Source of the DNA: Actinoplanes sp. NBC_00393
GTDB lineage: Bacteria; Actinomycetota; Actinomycetes; Mycobacteriales; Micromonosporaceae
Assembly (NCBI RefSeq): GCF_036053395.1
Contig: NZ_CP107942.1
Coordinates: forward strand, 4,678,501-4,742,500
DNA length: 64,000 nucleotides
Direction: 5' to 3'
Part shown: positions 1 to 8,400 of the stretch, piece by piece
Position numbering within the stretch: position 1 is the first letter of the stretch
Layout of the letters: every line of letters begins with the position of its first letter
The notes under the pieces: model-generated
What the model was told of the DNA's origin: nothing
What the model saw: only the letters and a program-made list of their open reading frames with translations
Database searches by the model: none
Position numbers and translations under genes: made by a program

Positions 1-802
1 GCGGAACCCGACGATCCCGCTCATGCAGGGCGCGCAGGATCCCCAGCGCCAGGTGATCGTTCGCCGTGAAGATCGCGGTGACCTCCGGCATCCGGGCCAG
101 CATCTGCCCGGCCCGGTAGCCTTCCGCGGCCGACCAGTCGGCGGACAGCAGCGGCGGAACCTCCGCACCGGCCTCCTCGAGGGTCTGCCGCCAGCCCTGG
201 ATGCGTCCCTGCGAGTCGAACCAGTCGGTGGGCCCGGAGACGTGCCAGACGGTCTTGTGGCCGGCGTCCAGCAGGTGCCGGGTGGCGGCCCGCGCGCCGG
301 CCACCTGATCCACCGTCACCAGCGGCCGGCCGCTGGCCGGGTCGCCGTCGATGAAGACCACCGGCACGTCGCCCGGGATCTCGGCGAGCGCCTCGGCCGC
401 GGACGCCACGTTGGCGATCACCACGAGGCCCGCCACCCGCTGATCGAGGTGCCGGTCCACCACCGAGGCGATCGAGGAGCGATCGAGCTCGCGCACGCTG
501 CCGACGCTGACGGCGAACCCGGCGTCCGCGGCGGCCTGCTCGAACTCGGTCAGCATCGAGGCCGGCCCGTACAGCGTGCTGTTGCGGGCGACCACGCCGA
601 TCAGCTGGGAGCGGCCGGTGACCAGCGCCCGCGCGGCCCGGTTGGGCCGGTAGTTGAGCTCGGCGATGGCGGCCCGGACCCGGATGCGGGTCTGCTCCTT
701 GACGTTGGGATGATCGTTGAGGACCCGGGAGACGGTCTGGTGCGAGACGCCGGCCAGCCGGGCGACATCGGTCATCGCCGGGCTACGGGTTATCTTGTCC
801 AC
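1..802 (-). CDS. LacI-family transcriptional regulator, 3' end cut by window edge
   Basis: Reading the minus strand from the GTG at 802 gives an open frame that runs off the left edge after about 267 codons. The N-terminus carries the LacI-type helix-turn-helix: after MDKITRSPAM comes TDVARLAGVSHQTVSRVLND, then the hinge segment ending ALVTGRSQLIGVV. The rest matches the periplasmic-binding-protein-like sensor domain, including VTVDQVAGARAA and the late TAIFTANDHLALGIL stretch. LacI proteins are usually about 330-345 residues, so roughly 70 residues lie outside the window. The effector is not predictable. An operator-like palindrome lies 71 bases upstream, which suggests autoregulation and perhaps control of the divergent gene. 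The GTG at 810 is followed by an in-frame stop, so 802 is the best start. Confidence 0.9.
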   Translation of the reverse strand, partial: MDKITRSPAMTDVARLAGVSHQTVSRVLNDHPNVKEQTRIRVRAAIAELNYRPNRAARALVTGRSQLIGVVARNSTLYGPASMLTEFEQAAADAGFAVSVGSVRELDRSSIASVVDRHLDQRVAGLVVIANVASAAEALAEIPGDVPVVFIDGDPASGRPLVTVDQVAGARAATRHLLDAGHKTVWHVSGPTDWFDSQGRIQGWRQTLEEAGAEVPPLLSADWSAAEGYRAGQMLARMPEVTAIFTANDHLALGILRALHERDRRVP

Positions 803-872
803 TTGCGCACCTCGGTCCGGTCCGGTTCTGATGGAGCGTGACGGATAGCCGATCCGGCGCCCGTAACGGGAA

Positions 873-886
873 TGTTATCGATAACA
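873..886. promoter_or_regulatory. Palindromic LacI-type operator
   Basis: TGTTATCGATAACA is a perfect 14-base palindrome with a central CG step, the form usual for LacI-family operators. It lies between the LacI-type gene (start at 802) and the divergent gene at 909. It is AT-rich against very GC-rich surroundings. Binding by the adjacent regulator is inferred from position and symmetry. Confidence 0.65.
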
Positions 887-908
887 ACCAGCATTCCAGA
901 AGCCCCGC

Positions 909-2366
909 GTGCGGTCCCTCGCGGAACACGTACGCTCGGCAGCGATGGAAGCGTCACCCACGATCAGCGGACCCGTCGTGTTCGGCAGCCTAAACGACGA
1001 GGGCTTCACCTCGCTGCGCCGTACCGCCGCGCCGCGAGCGCAACGTTATGAGATCGGCCGATCGCTGCGCGACCGCTCACCCCGCTCGGACATGGCGCAC
1101 TGGCGCGCGCCGGAGAACCGCATCGACCCGGTACGCCAGGTCGCCGCCTCCCACGAGGGCCGCCTCGAGCACCTGATCCCGGTCCGGATCGGCCGGATGA
1201 CCGCCTCGCCGTACGCGTTCCTGCGCGGCACCGCCGGCCTGATGGCCGACGACTTCGCGGCCCTGCCGTGCACCGGCATCACCCCGGTGATCTGCGGCGA
1301 CGCCCATCTCGGCAACTTCGGCTTCTACGCCTCGCCGGAACGCGAGCTGGTCTTCGACCTCAACGACTTCGACGAGGCGCACCCCGGCCCGTGGGAGTGG
1401 GACCTGCGCCGGCTGGTGGTCAGCGTCCACGTCGCCGGCCGGCAGAACGGGTTCCGGGAGAGCGCGTGCGCCGACGCCGTGCAGCACTGCGTCGAGGAGT
1501 ACCGCGAGCAGATCGCCCACCTGGCCGAGCAGCCGCTGCTGGCCCGCTCGTTCGACCAGCTCGACGTCCAGGCGATGCGCTCGGCCGCCAGCCGGGCCAG
1601 TTTCCGCGACGAGATCGAGCGCGCCGCCCGCCGGGCCCGCCGCCGGACCAGTGACCGGGCGCTGCCCCGCTTCACCGAACGGCACGACGGCACCGCCCGC
1701 CTGGTCGAGGAGCCGCCGCTGATCACCCGGCTGCCGGCCGAGGAACGTGAACAGCTCGCCGAGTCGCTCGACGGCTACCTGAACACCCTGAAACCGCACT
1801 GGGCCCGGATCCTCGGCGGCTACCGGATCGTCGACATCGCACACAAGGTGGTCGGGGTCGGATCGGTGGGGCTGCGGGCGTACGTCGCGCTGTGCGAGGG
1901 CAGCAGCCCCGACGATGTGGTGTTCCTGCAGCTCAAGCAGGCCCGCCGGTCGGTCATCGCGAAACATCAGCACGGCGCGCTGGCCTGGCACCGGCATCAG
2001 GGGCAGCGGGTGGTGGAGTACCAGCAGGCGCTGCAGACGGTCAGCGACCCGCTGCTCGGCTGGACCACGGTCGGCACCCGGCAGTATTACGTGCGCCAGT
2101 TCCGCGACATGAAGGGCGCGATCCTGGTCGAGGACATCAACGCCGGGGCGCTCGCCGACTACGCCGGGATCTGCGGCTACCTGCTCGCCAAGTCGCACGC
2201 GCGGACCAGCGGCGCCTCGATGATCGCCGGCTATGTAGGGAGCGGGGACAAGTTGGACGAGTCGTTGTGCCGGTTCGCTCGCGCGTACGCGGATCAGGTG
2301 GAGAGCGACCACGCTGAACTGCTGCAAGCCGTGCGCCGCGGCGAACTGCCGGCGGAGCCGGCGTGA
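909..2366 (+). CDS. DUF2252 family protein
   Basis: The 485-residue product matches the DUF2252 pattern, a family of unknown function common in actinobacteria with a kinase-like look. The recognisable core is SPYAFLRGTAGLMADD, followed by CGDAHLGNFGFYASPE, then VFDLNDFDEAHPGPWEWDLRRL, in that order near residues 98-180. The GDxHxxN and DxNDFD segments resemble the catalytic and metal-binding loops of aminoglycoside-phosphotransferase-like folds, but the reaction is unknown. The start could be GTG at 909 or ATG at 945 (residue 13); the family core is intact either way. The 3' end overlaps the next gene by 4 bases (GTGA), so they are probably co-translated. Confidence 0.88.
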   Translation: MRSLAEHVRSAAMEASPTISGPVVFGSLNDEGFTSLRRTAAPRAQRYEIGRSLRDRSPRSDMAHWRAPENRIDPVRQVAASHEGRLEHLIPVRIGRMTASPYAFLRGTAGLMADDFAALPCTGITPVICGDAHLGNFGFYASPERELVFDLNDFDEAHPGPWEWDLRRLVVSVHVAGRQNGFRESACADAVQHCVEEYREQIAHLAEQPLLARSFDQLDVQAMRSAASRASFRDEIERAARRARRRTSDRALPRFTERHDGTARLVEEPPLITRLPAEEREQLAESLDGYLNTLKPHWARILGGYRIVDIAHKVVGVGSVGLRAYVALCEGSSPDDVVFLQLKQARRSVIAKHQHGALAWHRHQGQRVVEYQQALQTVSDPLLGWTTVGTRQYYVRQFRDMKGAILVEDINAGALADYAGICGYLLAKSHARTSGASMIAGYVGSGDKLDESLCRFARAYADQVESDHAELLQAVRRGELPAEPA

Positions 2367-2773
2367 GCGGCCTGATCCCGCTGCACTCCGCAGCGCTCCT
2401 CGAGTTCTGGACCGAGCGGCATCTCTGCACCCTGACCACGCTGCGCGCCGACGGCTCGCCGCACGTCGTCGCGGTCGGCGCCTCCCTGGACGTGCCCGGC
2501 GGCCTGGCCCGGGTGATCTCCTCGGTGAGCTCGGCCCACGTCCGGCACATCCGGCGGGGCCAGCAGCGGGTCGCCATCTGCCAGGTCGACGGCCGCCGCT
2601 GGAGCACCGTGGAGGGCCTCGCCGTGGTCCGCGACGACCCCGGCCCGGTCGCCGAGGCCGAACGGCGCTACGCCGAGCGGTACCGCACCCCCCGCCCGAA
2701 CCCGCAACGGGTGGTCATCGAGGTCACGATCACCAAGGTTCTGGGCTCGGCATCACTAGAGTCGTCGGCATGA
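2363..2773 (+). CDS. PPOX-class (pyridoxamine-phosphate-oxidase-fold) protein, probably F420-dependent
   Basis: The 136-residue product has the split-barrel PPOX fold: CTLTTLRADGSPHVVAVGAS near the N-terminus, then HVRHIRRGQQRVAICQVDG, then the WSTVEGLAVVRDD strand. This is the layout of actinobacterial F420- or flavin-dependent PPOX proteins of 130-150 residues. The cofactor cannot be settled by eye. It overlaps the preceding DUF2252 gene (GTGA at 2363-2366) and the following pirin gene (ATGA at 2770-2773), so all three are probably one transcript. The substrate is unknown. Confidence 0.82.
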   Translation: MSGLIPLHSAALLEFWTERHLCTLTTLRADGSPHVVAVGASLDVPGGLARVISSVSSAHVRHIRRGQQRVAICQVDGRRWSTVEGLAVVRDDPGPVAEAERRYAERYRTPRPNPQRVVIEVTITKVLGSASLESSA

Positions 2774-3690
2774 CGCAGACCGTGGACAGCGTGCTGCTCC
2801 CCGGCCACGACGTGCCGCTCGGCCGCTGGACCACCGTGCGGCGCCTGCTGCCGCACAAGGAACTCCGGATGATCGGCGCGTGGTGCTTCGTCGACCACTT
2901 CGGCCCGGACGACGTCAGCGGCCGGCCCGGCATGCGGGTCCCGCCGCACCCGCACACCGGCCTGCAGACGGTCACCTGGCTGGTCGACGGGATCATCGAG
3001 CACCGCGACAGCCTCGGCAGCCACCAGATGATCGCGCCCGGCCAGCTCAACCTGATGACCTCCGGGCACGGCATCGCGCACTCCGAGTTCACCCCGCCCG
3101 AGCATCCCGACGGCATGCACGGCCTGCAACTCTGGGTCGCCCTGCCGGACAGCGCACGGCACGGCCCGGCGAGCTTCGAGCACCACGCCGAGCTGCCCGC
3201 CCACCGGGACGGCGCATTCACCGTCACGGTCGTGGTCGGACGCCTCGGCGAGCTGCGCTCCCCCGCCACGGTGCACACCCCGCTGCTCGGCGCGGAACTG
3301 CTCACCGACTCGGCCGCGAGCCACACGCTGAGCCTCGACCCCGGCTTCGAACACGGCCTGCTCGTCATGTCCGGCACCGCCACGGTCGCCGGCGCCACCC
3401 TCGAGACCGGCTCACTGCTCTATCTGGGCAACGACCGCACCAGCGTCACGGTCCGGACCGACGGGCCGGCCCGGCTCTTCCTGCTGGGCGGCGAGCCCTT
3501 CACCGAACCGCTGGTGATGTGGTGGAACTTCGTCGGCCGTACCCATCAGGAGATCGTCGAGGCCCGCGCGGCGTGGATGGCGGGCGAGCGATTCGGCGCG
3601 GTCACCGGCTGCCAGGCCGATCCACTCCCGGCACCAGAACTGCCCACTGTGCGCCTGAAGGCGCGCGACCGGCACGGCAAGACCTATTAG
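2770..3690 (+). CDS. Pirin family protein
   Basis: The 306-residue protein shows the pirin metal site: PPHPHTG with His60 and His62, and GHGIAHSE with His104 and Glu106. These are the four ligands expected in the N-terminal cupin of the bicupin fold. The C-terminal cupin follows, with LLVMSGTATV and FLLGGEPFTEPLVMWWNFVGRT, a typical pirin C-domain signature. Bacterial pirins include quercetinase-like dioxygenases and regulatory metal proteins; nothing here separates them. Translation is coupled to the upstream PPOX gene through a 4-base overlap. Confidence 0.93.
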   Translation: MTQTVDSVLLPGHDVPLGRWTTVRRLLPHKELRMIGAWCFVDHFGPDDVSGRPGMRVPPHPHTGLQTVTWLVDGIIEHRDSLGSHQMIAPGQLNLMTSGHGIAHSEFTPPEHPDGMHGLQLWVALPDSARHGPASFEHHAELPAHRDGAFTVTVVVGRLGELRSPATVHTPLLGAELLTDSAASHTLSLDPGFEHGLLVMSGTATVAGATLETGSLLYLGNDRTSVTVRTDGPARLFLLGGEPFTEPLVMWWNFVGRTHQEIVEARAAWMAGERFGAVTGCQADPLPAPELPTVRLKARDRHGKTY

Positions 3691-3699
3691 GGGTACGGG

Positions 3700-4107
3700 G
3701 TGAGCCATGCCGCCTACCTCAGAGCCGTCGCCGCCGCCCTGGAAGCCGCCGGGATCCCGGTCGCCGACTGCCGGGCCGACGACCGGGCGCCGCGCGACGG
3801 GTGGATCCCGTTCGACCTCGTCCGGCAGGTGAGGCTGCACGGACGACCGGTCTGGGATCACGACCAGGCCGGGCTCGGATGGGACGAGCACCGGGGATGG
3901 CATCTGCTCACGGTTTCCGGACGCGGTGTGCGTACCGAAAAGGACCTTGAAGTTGCGGCGGTCGCCGCGCCCGGCACTGTGGTCAGCGCGGTGGCGCGGC
4001 TGGCCGGCCTCGCCGTGCCGGACGCCGCGGAACCGCACCCCGACCTCGACCCGGCCCCGGGACCCGCCTTCGAGGCCGCTTTGCAGCGCTATGCGCAATT
4101 CGGTTGA
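3700..4107 (+). CDS. Small hypothetical protein, DUF6292-like
   Basis: GTG at 3700 opens a 135-residue frame 9 bases after the pirin stop. The sequence has an N-terminal helix (YLRAVAAALEAAGIPV), a central VWDHDQAGLGWDEHRGWHLL segment, and a C-terminal TVVSAVARLAGL helix. This resembles the small actinobacterial DUF6292 proteins I recall, but the assignment is by eye and tentative. No signal peptide or membrane segment is seen. The gene may be the last member of the DUF2252-PPOX-pirin transcript. Confidence 0.6.
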   Translation: MSHAAYLRAVAAALEAAGIPVADCRADDRAPRDGWIPFDLVRQVRLHGRPVWDHDQAGLGWDEHRGWHLLTVSGRGVRTEKDLEVAAVAAPGTVVSAVARLAGLAVPDAAEPHPDLDPAPGPAFEAALQRYAQFG

Positions 4108-4171
4108 CGTGCCGCGAGACGCGGCGGAAGGTCGAAGCTAGAACCGCACTCCCGCCGTGAGGAGCGTCGCC

Positions 4172-4582
4172 GTGACCCTCCGGACCCTTCTCGCCGCCGC
4201 CCTGCCGGCGGCCGCCGTCACCGCCGCCGTGCTGCCACGCTGCTGGACGGCCGTCCGCGACCGCCGCGAACCCGGCCTGGTCCCGGTCGGCCCACCGATC
4301 GAGAAACTCGCCGCCGACCTGCGCCGGCTGCTGCGCCTGCACGGTGAACTGACTGTCTCCGCGCACTCGGCGCTCTGCGCGCACCGGGTGTGGGCGGTGG
4401 AGGCGGCGATCGGCGCGCGGGCGATCGAGGCGGCGGTCGCGCTGGGTGTTCCGCATCCGGATCCGTCGGCGGCTTCGTCGCTGACCCGCACCGAGTTGTC
4501 CGGGTTGCTGAACGCGCTGACCGCGGCCGGGCTGGTGCTGCCGGGCCGGATCGGCCACTTCACCCTGGACGGTCGGCTCTGA
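4172..4582 (+). CDS. Small hypothetical membrane-anchored protein
   Basis: The frame is open from 4157, but the GTG at 4172 (VTLRTLLAAALPAAAV) gives a cleaner start with a gaggag-like ribosome site just upstream. The product is about 136 residues. An Ala/Leu-rich hydrophobic N-terminus could be a signal anchor. It is followed by a charged helical region (EKLAADLRRLLRLHGELTVS) and a C-terminal stretch, LTRTELSGLLNALTAAGLVL, which looks like the recognition-helix and wing end of a small winged-helix domain. I do not recognise a family. The gene sits 64 bases after the preceding small gene. Confidence 0.5.
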   Translation: MTLRTLLAAALPAAAVTAAVLPRCWTAVRDRREPGLVPVGPPIEKLAADLRRLLRLHGELTVSAHSALCAHRVWAVEAAIGARAIEAAVALGVPHPDPSAASSLTRTELSGLLNALTAAGLVLPGRIGHFTLDGRL

Positions 4583-5334
4583 CTGCTGCCCTCTGGCCGC
4601 TGCCCTTTTGACTGCTGCCCTCTGGCGCTGCCCTTTTGGCGGCTGCTGGCTGACCGCTGCCTTTGGCGGCTGCCCGCTGGCCGCTGATGCGAAACGGCGG
4701 CGGGACGGTAGTCCCGCCGCCGTCTCTCGTCCCGGCATCACGCCGCCGAACATCATCCGCGAAGGAACATCGGGGGGCGTCGTCCCCCGCGGATCGTCTC
4801 TGGCGTGTGGCGGCCGCTGGAGCTGGGGGGCTGTGGCCGCCTGCCGGGGAGTCCGAGGTCTTCCGTTGTTTCGGAACCTTGGCGCACAACAAACGTGACA
4901 GATCCTCACACCTTGATCCGCAGTTGTCCGGGGTGTCCTTCGACACTCCCGGCGTCACCCTTTCCGGGTCCTCCACAAGTTCTTAGCTGCGCTGAAGAGA
5001 AGCTTAAAAGGTTCTTAAGTCGACATCCGGGCCGTCACCTGCGGAGAACGACCCTCGTTGATCGGACCAGGCGGTTCCGCGCGCCCGCGCGAACTGTCGG
5101 ATCCCCGCCATAGTGACTGCGTACAGCATTGAACCGGGGGCACCACCCAGACGTATACCGGGTTGATCGGCCACCTCCGGTGGGCTGCGGCACCGGGACG
5201 GCCGATCCTCGCGGGCCCACCGCGAGACCGGTGGCAGGGCTCCGCGGGACGGTGGCGCACTACGCAAATCCGTGATTAACCTTCCACATCCACCACGTGG
5301 CAGGGATCGACCGGAGCGCGAGGGGCGGGCACCG
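4580..5334. other. Long non-coding leader/intergenic region with repeats and hairpins
   Basis: About 750 bases separate the gene ending at 4582 from the leader ORF of the giant gene. The first 110 bases carry imperfect repeats of CTGCTGCCCTCTGG/CGCTGCCCTTTT; the TGACTGCTGCCCTCTGG copy at 4580 recurs 29 bases later at 4609. A strong hairpin lies at 4694-4723. A second possible stem pairs CGGGGG with CCCCCG near 4768-4790. A third, with one bulge, pairs 4928-4937 with 4942-4952. The stretch 4995-5020 is the most AT-rich part (AAGCTTAAAAGGTTCTTAAG), a plausible promoter zone. No coding frame here looks real. Confidence 0.5.
4694..4723. terminator. Perfect 13-bp hairpin, terminator-like
   Basis: CGGCGGCGGGAC at 4695-4706 pairs perfectly with GTCCCGCCGCCG at 4711-4722 around a GGTA loop, and the flanking A4694-T4723 adds one pair. 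There is no long T tract, which is usual for actinobacterial terminators. It lies about 110 bases past the stop codon at 4582 and could end that transcript. Confidence 0.6.
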
Positions 5335-5427
5335 GTGCGCGGAGGTGGAACAGGGGTGAGGACGGTGGCACGGATGCGGCGACGGGGCAGCGGGTACACC
5401 CCCAGCCGGCTCGGGGCCGCCTCATGA
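5335..5427 (+). CDS. Short leader ORF translationally coupled to the giant gene
   Basis: A strong ribosome site, GGAGG at 5341-5345, stands 10 bases before a GTG at 5356. From there 23 codons (MRTVARMRRRGSGYTPSRL then GAAS) end in TGA at 5425-5427, so the TGA overlaps the ATG of the next gene at 5424 as ATGA. An in-frame GTG at 5335 could lengthen it by seven codons. The long gene has no convincing ribosome site of its own (CTCGGGGCCGCCTC precedes its ATG), so this short basic peptide looks like the device that delivers ribosomes to it. Whether the peptide itself does anything is unknown. Confidence 0.5.
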   Translation: MRGGGTGVRTVARMRRRGSGYTPSRLGAAS

Positions 5428-8400
5428 GCTACGAGGACGACGAGTACTGGGAGGACGAGTACAGCGAGTACTCGTTCATGCCGCAGTCCGCGGTCATCCA
5501 GGAAAGGCACTACGAACGGCGTACCGCTCCGGACCCGGTCATCCCGACCCGGCGCCGCTCCGGCTCCCCCGACGCCGACGAGCTCGCTGCACGCCGGGCT
5601 GCCTTCGACTCGCAGCGGCCCAGCTGGCTGGACGACCCCGACTTCGTGCCGATCGACACGTCGGCGCCGAACCTCGCCGGCGACGACTTCGACGACGTGG
5701 ACTTCAACCGGCCGGAGCTCGGGGTCGACTTCGACAAACCGGACTTTCCGATTGATGATCCGGCGTTCCGGCCTGAGTTGCGCCGTCCTTCGTCTTCTGG
5801 TCGTTCCTCTTCTGGTCGTTCCTCGTCCGGACGTTCGTCGTCTGGCCGCCCTTCTTCGGATCGTCCGTCGTCGGGCCGTTCCTCGGCGGGCCGCTCTTCC
5901 TCGGATCGCCCCTCCCCGGACCGGTTCTCTTCCGACCGTTCCTCGGACCGTTTTTCGTCGGACCGTTCTTCGTCGGGCCGCCCATCTTCGGACCGTCCTT
6001 CTTCGGACCGTCCTTCTTCGGACCGGGATGTGGCTTCTGTCCGTTACGGTGATTCGCCCGGTCGCCGGCCGGACGACCGCCGGGGCCGCCGTCCGGCTGA
6101 GGAGCGCTGGGAGGACGAACGCGACACCGGCCGCCGCCACCCGGCCGAGATCCGCGCCGACGATCACTGGGACGACGACGACCGCCGCGTGCCCCCTACC
6201 GGCCGCACCATCGAACTGCGCTCCGACGAGTACTGGGAGGAGCCCGCCGACCGCCGTCGTGGCCGCGGCCCGTCCCGGCGCGACGAGGTGGTCCGCTACG
6301 ACGACGAACGCGACCTCCGCGGCCGCGAACCGGCCTGGGAGGACGAGGACTTCGGCCCGATCCGCCCGCCGGGCGGCCGCCGCACCCGCCGCGACGAGGC
6401 CGAATCCCGCCGTCCGGCTTCACTCCGCCGCGACGACCGGTCGGTGGCCGGGCGTGCCCAGGTCCCGGCCCAGCCCGACTCCTACGACGAGCCCGGCTCC
6501 TACGGTCAGTACCGCGACTACCCGGAACTTGAACGTGGCCAGCGCGGCACGGACCGCCGCCCGGCCGCCGGCTTCCCGGCGGACGATCGCTCGGCTTCTG
6601 GGTTCCCGGAGGACAGCCGCACAGCCGCTGGATTCCCGGAGGACAGCCGCACAGCCGCTGGATTCCCGGAGGACGGCCGCCCGGTCGCGCCGGCTCGGGG
6701 CTGGGACGGTGAGCGCTGGGAGGACGAGCGCGCCCTGGACGGTCCGCCCGCGGCGGGCGGCCAGCCCGGGGATGCCGCCGCGATCGCGGCCGGACCGGCA
6801 GAGCCTGCGGGTCGCCCGCGTCCCGACGAGCTCGCTGCCCGGCAGGACGAATGGGCTGCTCCGCAGGACGCCGGTGCCGGCGCTGTCGACTCGAACGAGC
6901 GGGTCGCCGGGACCGGCGGATGGGCTGCCCGGGACACCGGTGCTGGTGACCAGACTGCCCGGCAGCCGGAGACCGCCGAGGACGGCACGCCCGGCGAGAC
7001 CCGTGCGCCCGAGGCCGAGCCGGGGAACCGCACCGGCGACCAGGGGCCTCGGGTGCTGCGGCGCGCTGACGCTCCCGTACCCCCGAAGGTTGTCAGGCGT
7101 GCCGACCCGCCACCGCAGCCGCGCGTCATCAAGGCCGACCCGCCGGTCACGCCGCGCGTAGTCGCTGCCCCGGCGCCGGTCCCTCCGGCGCGGGTGATCG
7201 GCGGACCCCAGCGTTCGGGCGCGAAGCCTGCTGCGCACGCGGAAGCCACCCTCGAAGTCCGGCCGATGGGCCAGCCCGGCGCAGGCGAGGGCTCCCGCGA
7301 GATCCGGCCGGTCTCCCCTGCTTCCGGGCGCTCCGGCGCCCCCGTCCCTCCCACTTCCGGGCGCTCCGGCACCCCCGTCCCTCCCGCCTCCGGGCGCTCC
7401 GGCGCCCCCATTCCTCCCGCTGCCGGTCACCCCGGCGGCCCAGCGGCCCCCGCGGACGGCCGCTCCGCCGTTCCTGTCCCGGCCGACGGCCGGACCAGCG
7501 TTCCAGTTCCGGTTGATGGCCGGCCCGTTGCTCCCGCGGCCAGTGCCTCCGGCGGCCAGGCGACCCCGGTTGACGGGCGCTCCGGCGGTCCTCTCGCGCC
7601 TGCCGACGGTCGCCCAGGCGTGCCGGTCAACCCGACCGCCGGCATCGCTGGAGGCCCGCAGGCACCGGTGGACGGGGTTCAGGACGTCCGGCCGCAATCC
7701 CCCGCCGCTGGCCCCCGAGACGGGCAGCCGCAGTCCCTCGCCGGCCCCCATGACGGACGGTCACAGTCCCTCGCCGGCCCCGATGACGGGCGACCGCAGT
7801 CCCTCCCCGGCGGCCAGCCAGGTGTTCCCGGGCAAGCACCTGCCGCAGCCGGACAGCAGGGCGCTTCCGGCCTACCTCCCGTCGTCGGAGGCGCTGGGCA
7901 GGGTGGCCCCTGGGCGCCGGCCGGTGGGTACGCGGGTGCGCCGGGTCAGCGGGATGTCGGGTCGTCTCGGCCGGATGGTCCGCAGTCTGCTGCCGGGCGT
8001 CCGACTGTTCCTGCGCCGCACGTGACCGGTGAGATCCGTACGGACGGGAACCGCTACCCGGGAGAGAACGCCGGTTACGGGCCTGATGTGCCGCAGCAGC
8101 GGTCGCGGCGTTCACCGCGTACCGCGCATGTCTTTCTCGCCGAAGGCGATGGTCCGTGGGCGATGGTCCCGGATGCCAACCCGCCGGCCGGCGCTCGCCC
8201 GGTTTCGCCGGCGCGGCCGCCGGTTCCGCCTGGCTGGGCGCCCACGTCGCAGGATCCGGCGGGAGCACGCCCGGCACCGGCCGCGGCTTGGCCGCCGGCT
8301 GGTCAGCCGCCGGCGCCGCCTGTAGTGGCGACCGATTCCGGACAGCCGGCAGCGGCGACTGCTTGGCCGCCTGCGCCGGTTCAGCAGCCTGCGGCCATTC

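Noticed and set aside
23..841. Plus-strand open frame of 272 codons
   Set aside because: It is the shadow of the minus-strand LacI-type gene, whose helix-turn-helix and sensor motifs are clear.
4608..4986. Short plus-strand frames in the leader of the giant gene
   Set aside because: They run through imperfect repeats and the 4694-4723 hairpin, have no ribosome site and no family-like sequence.
5004..6167. Minus-strand frame of 387 codons over the start of the giant gene
   Set aside because: Its product is Arg/Thr-rich repeats mirroring the SSGR DNA repeats. It has no domain and no ribosome site.
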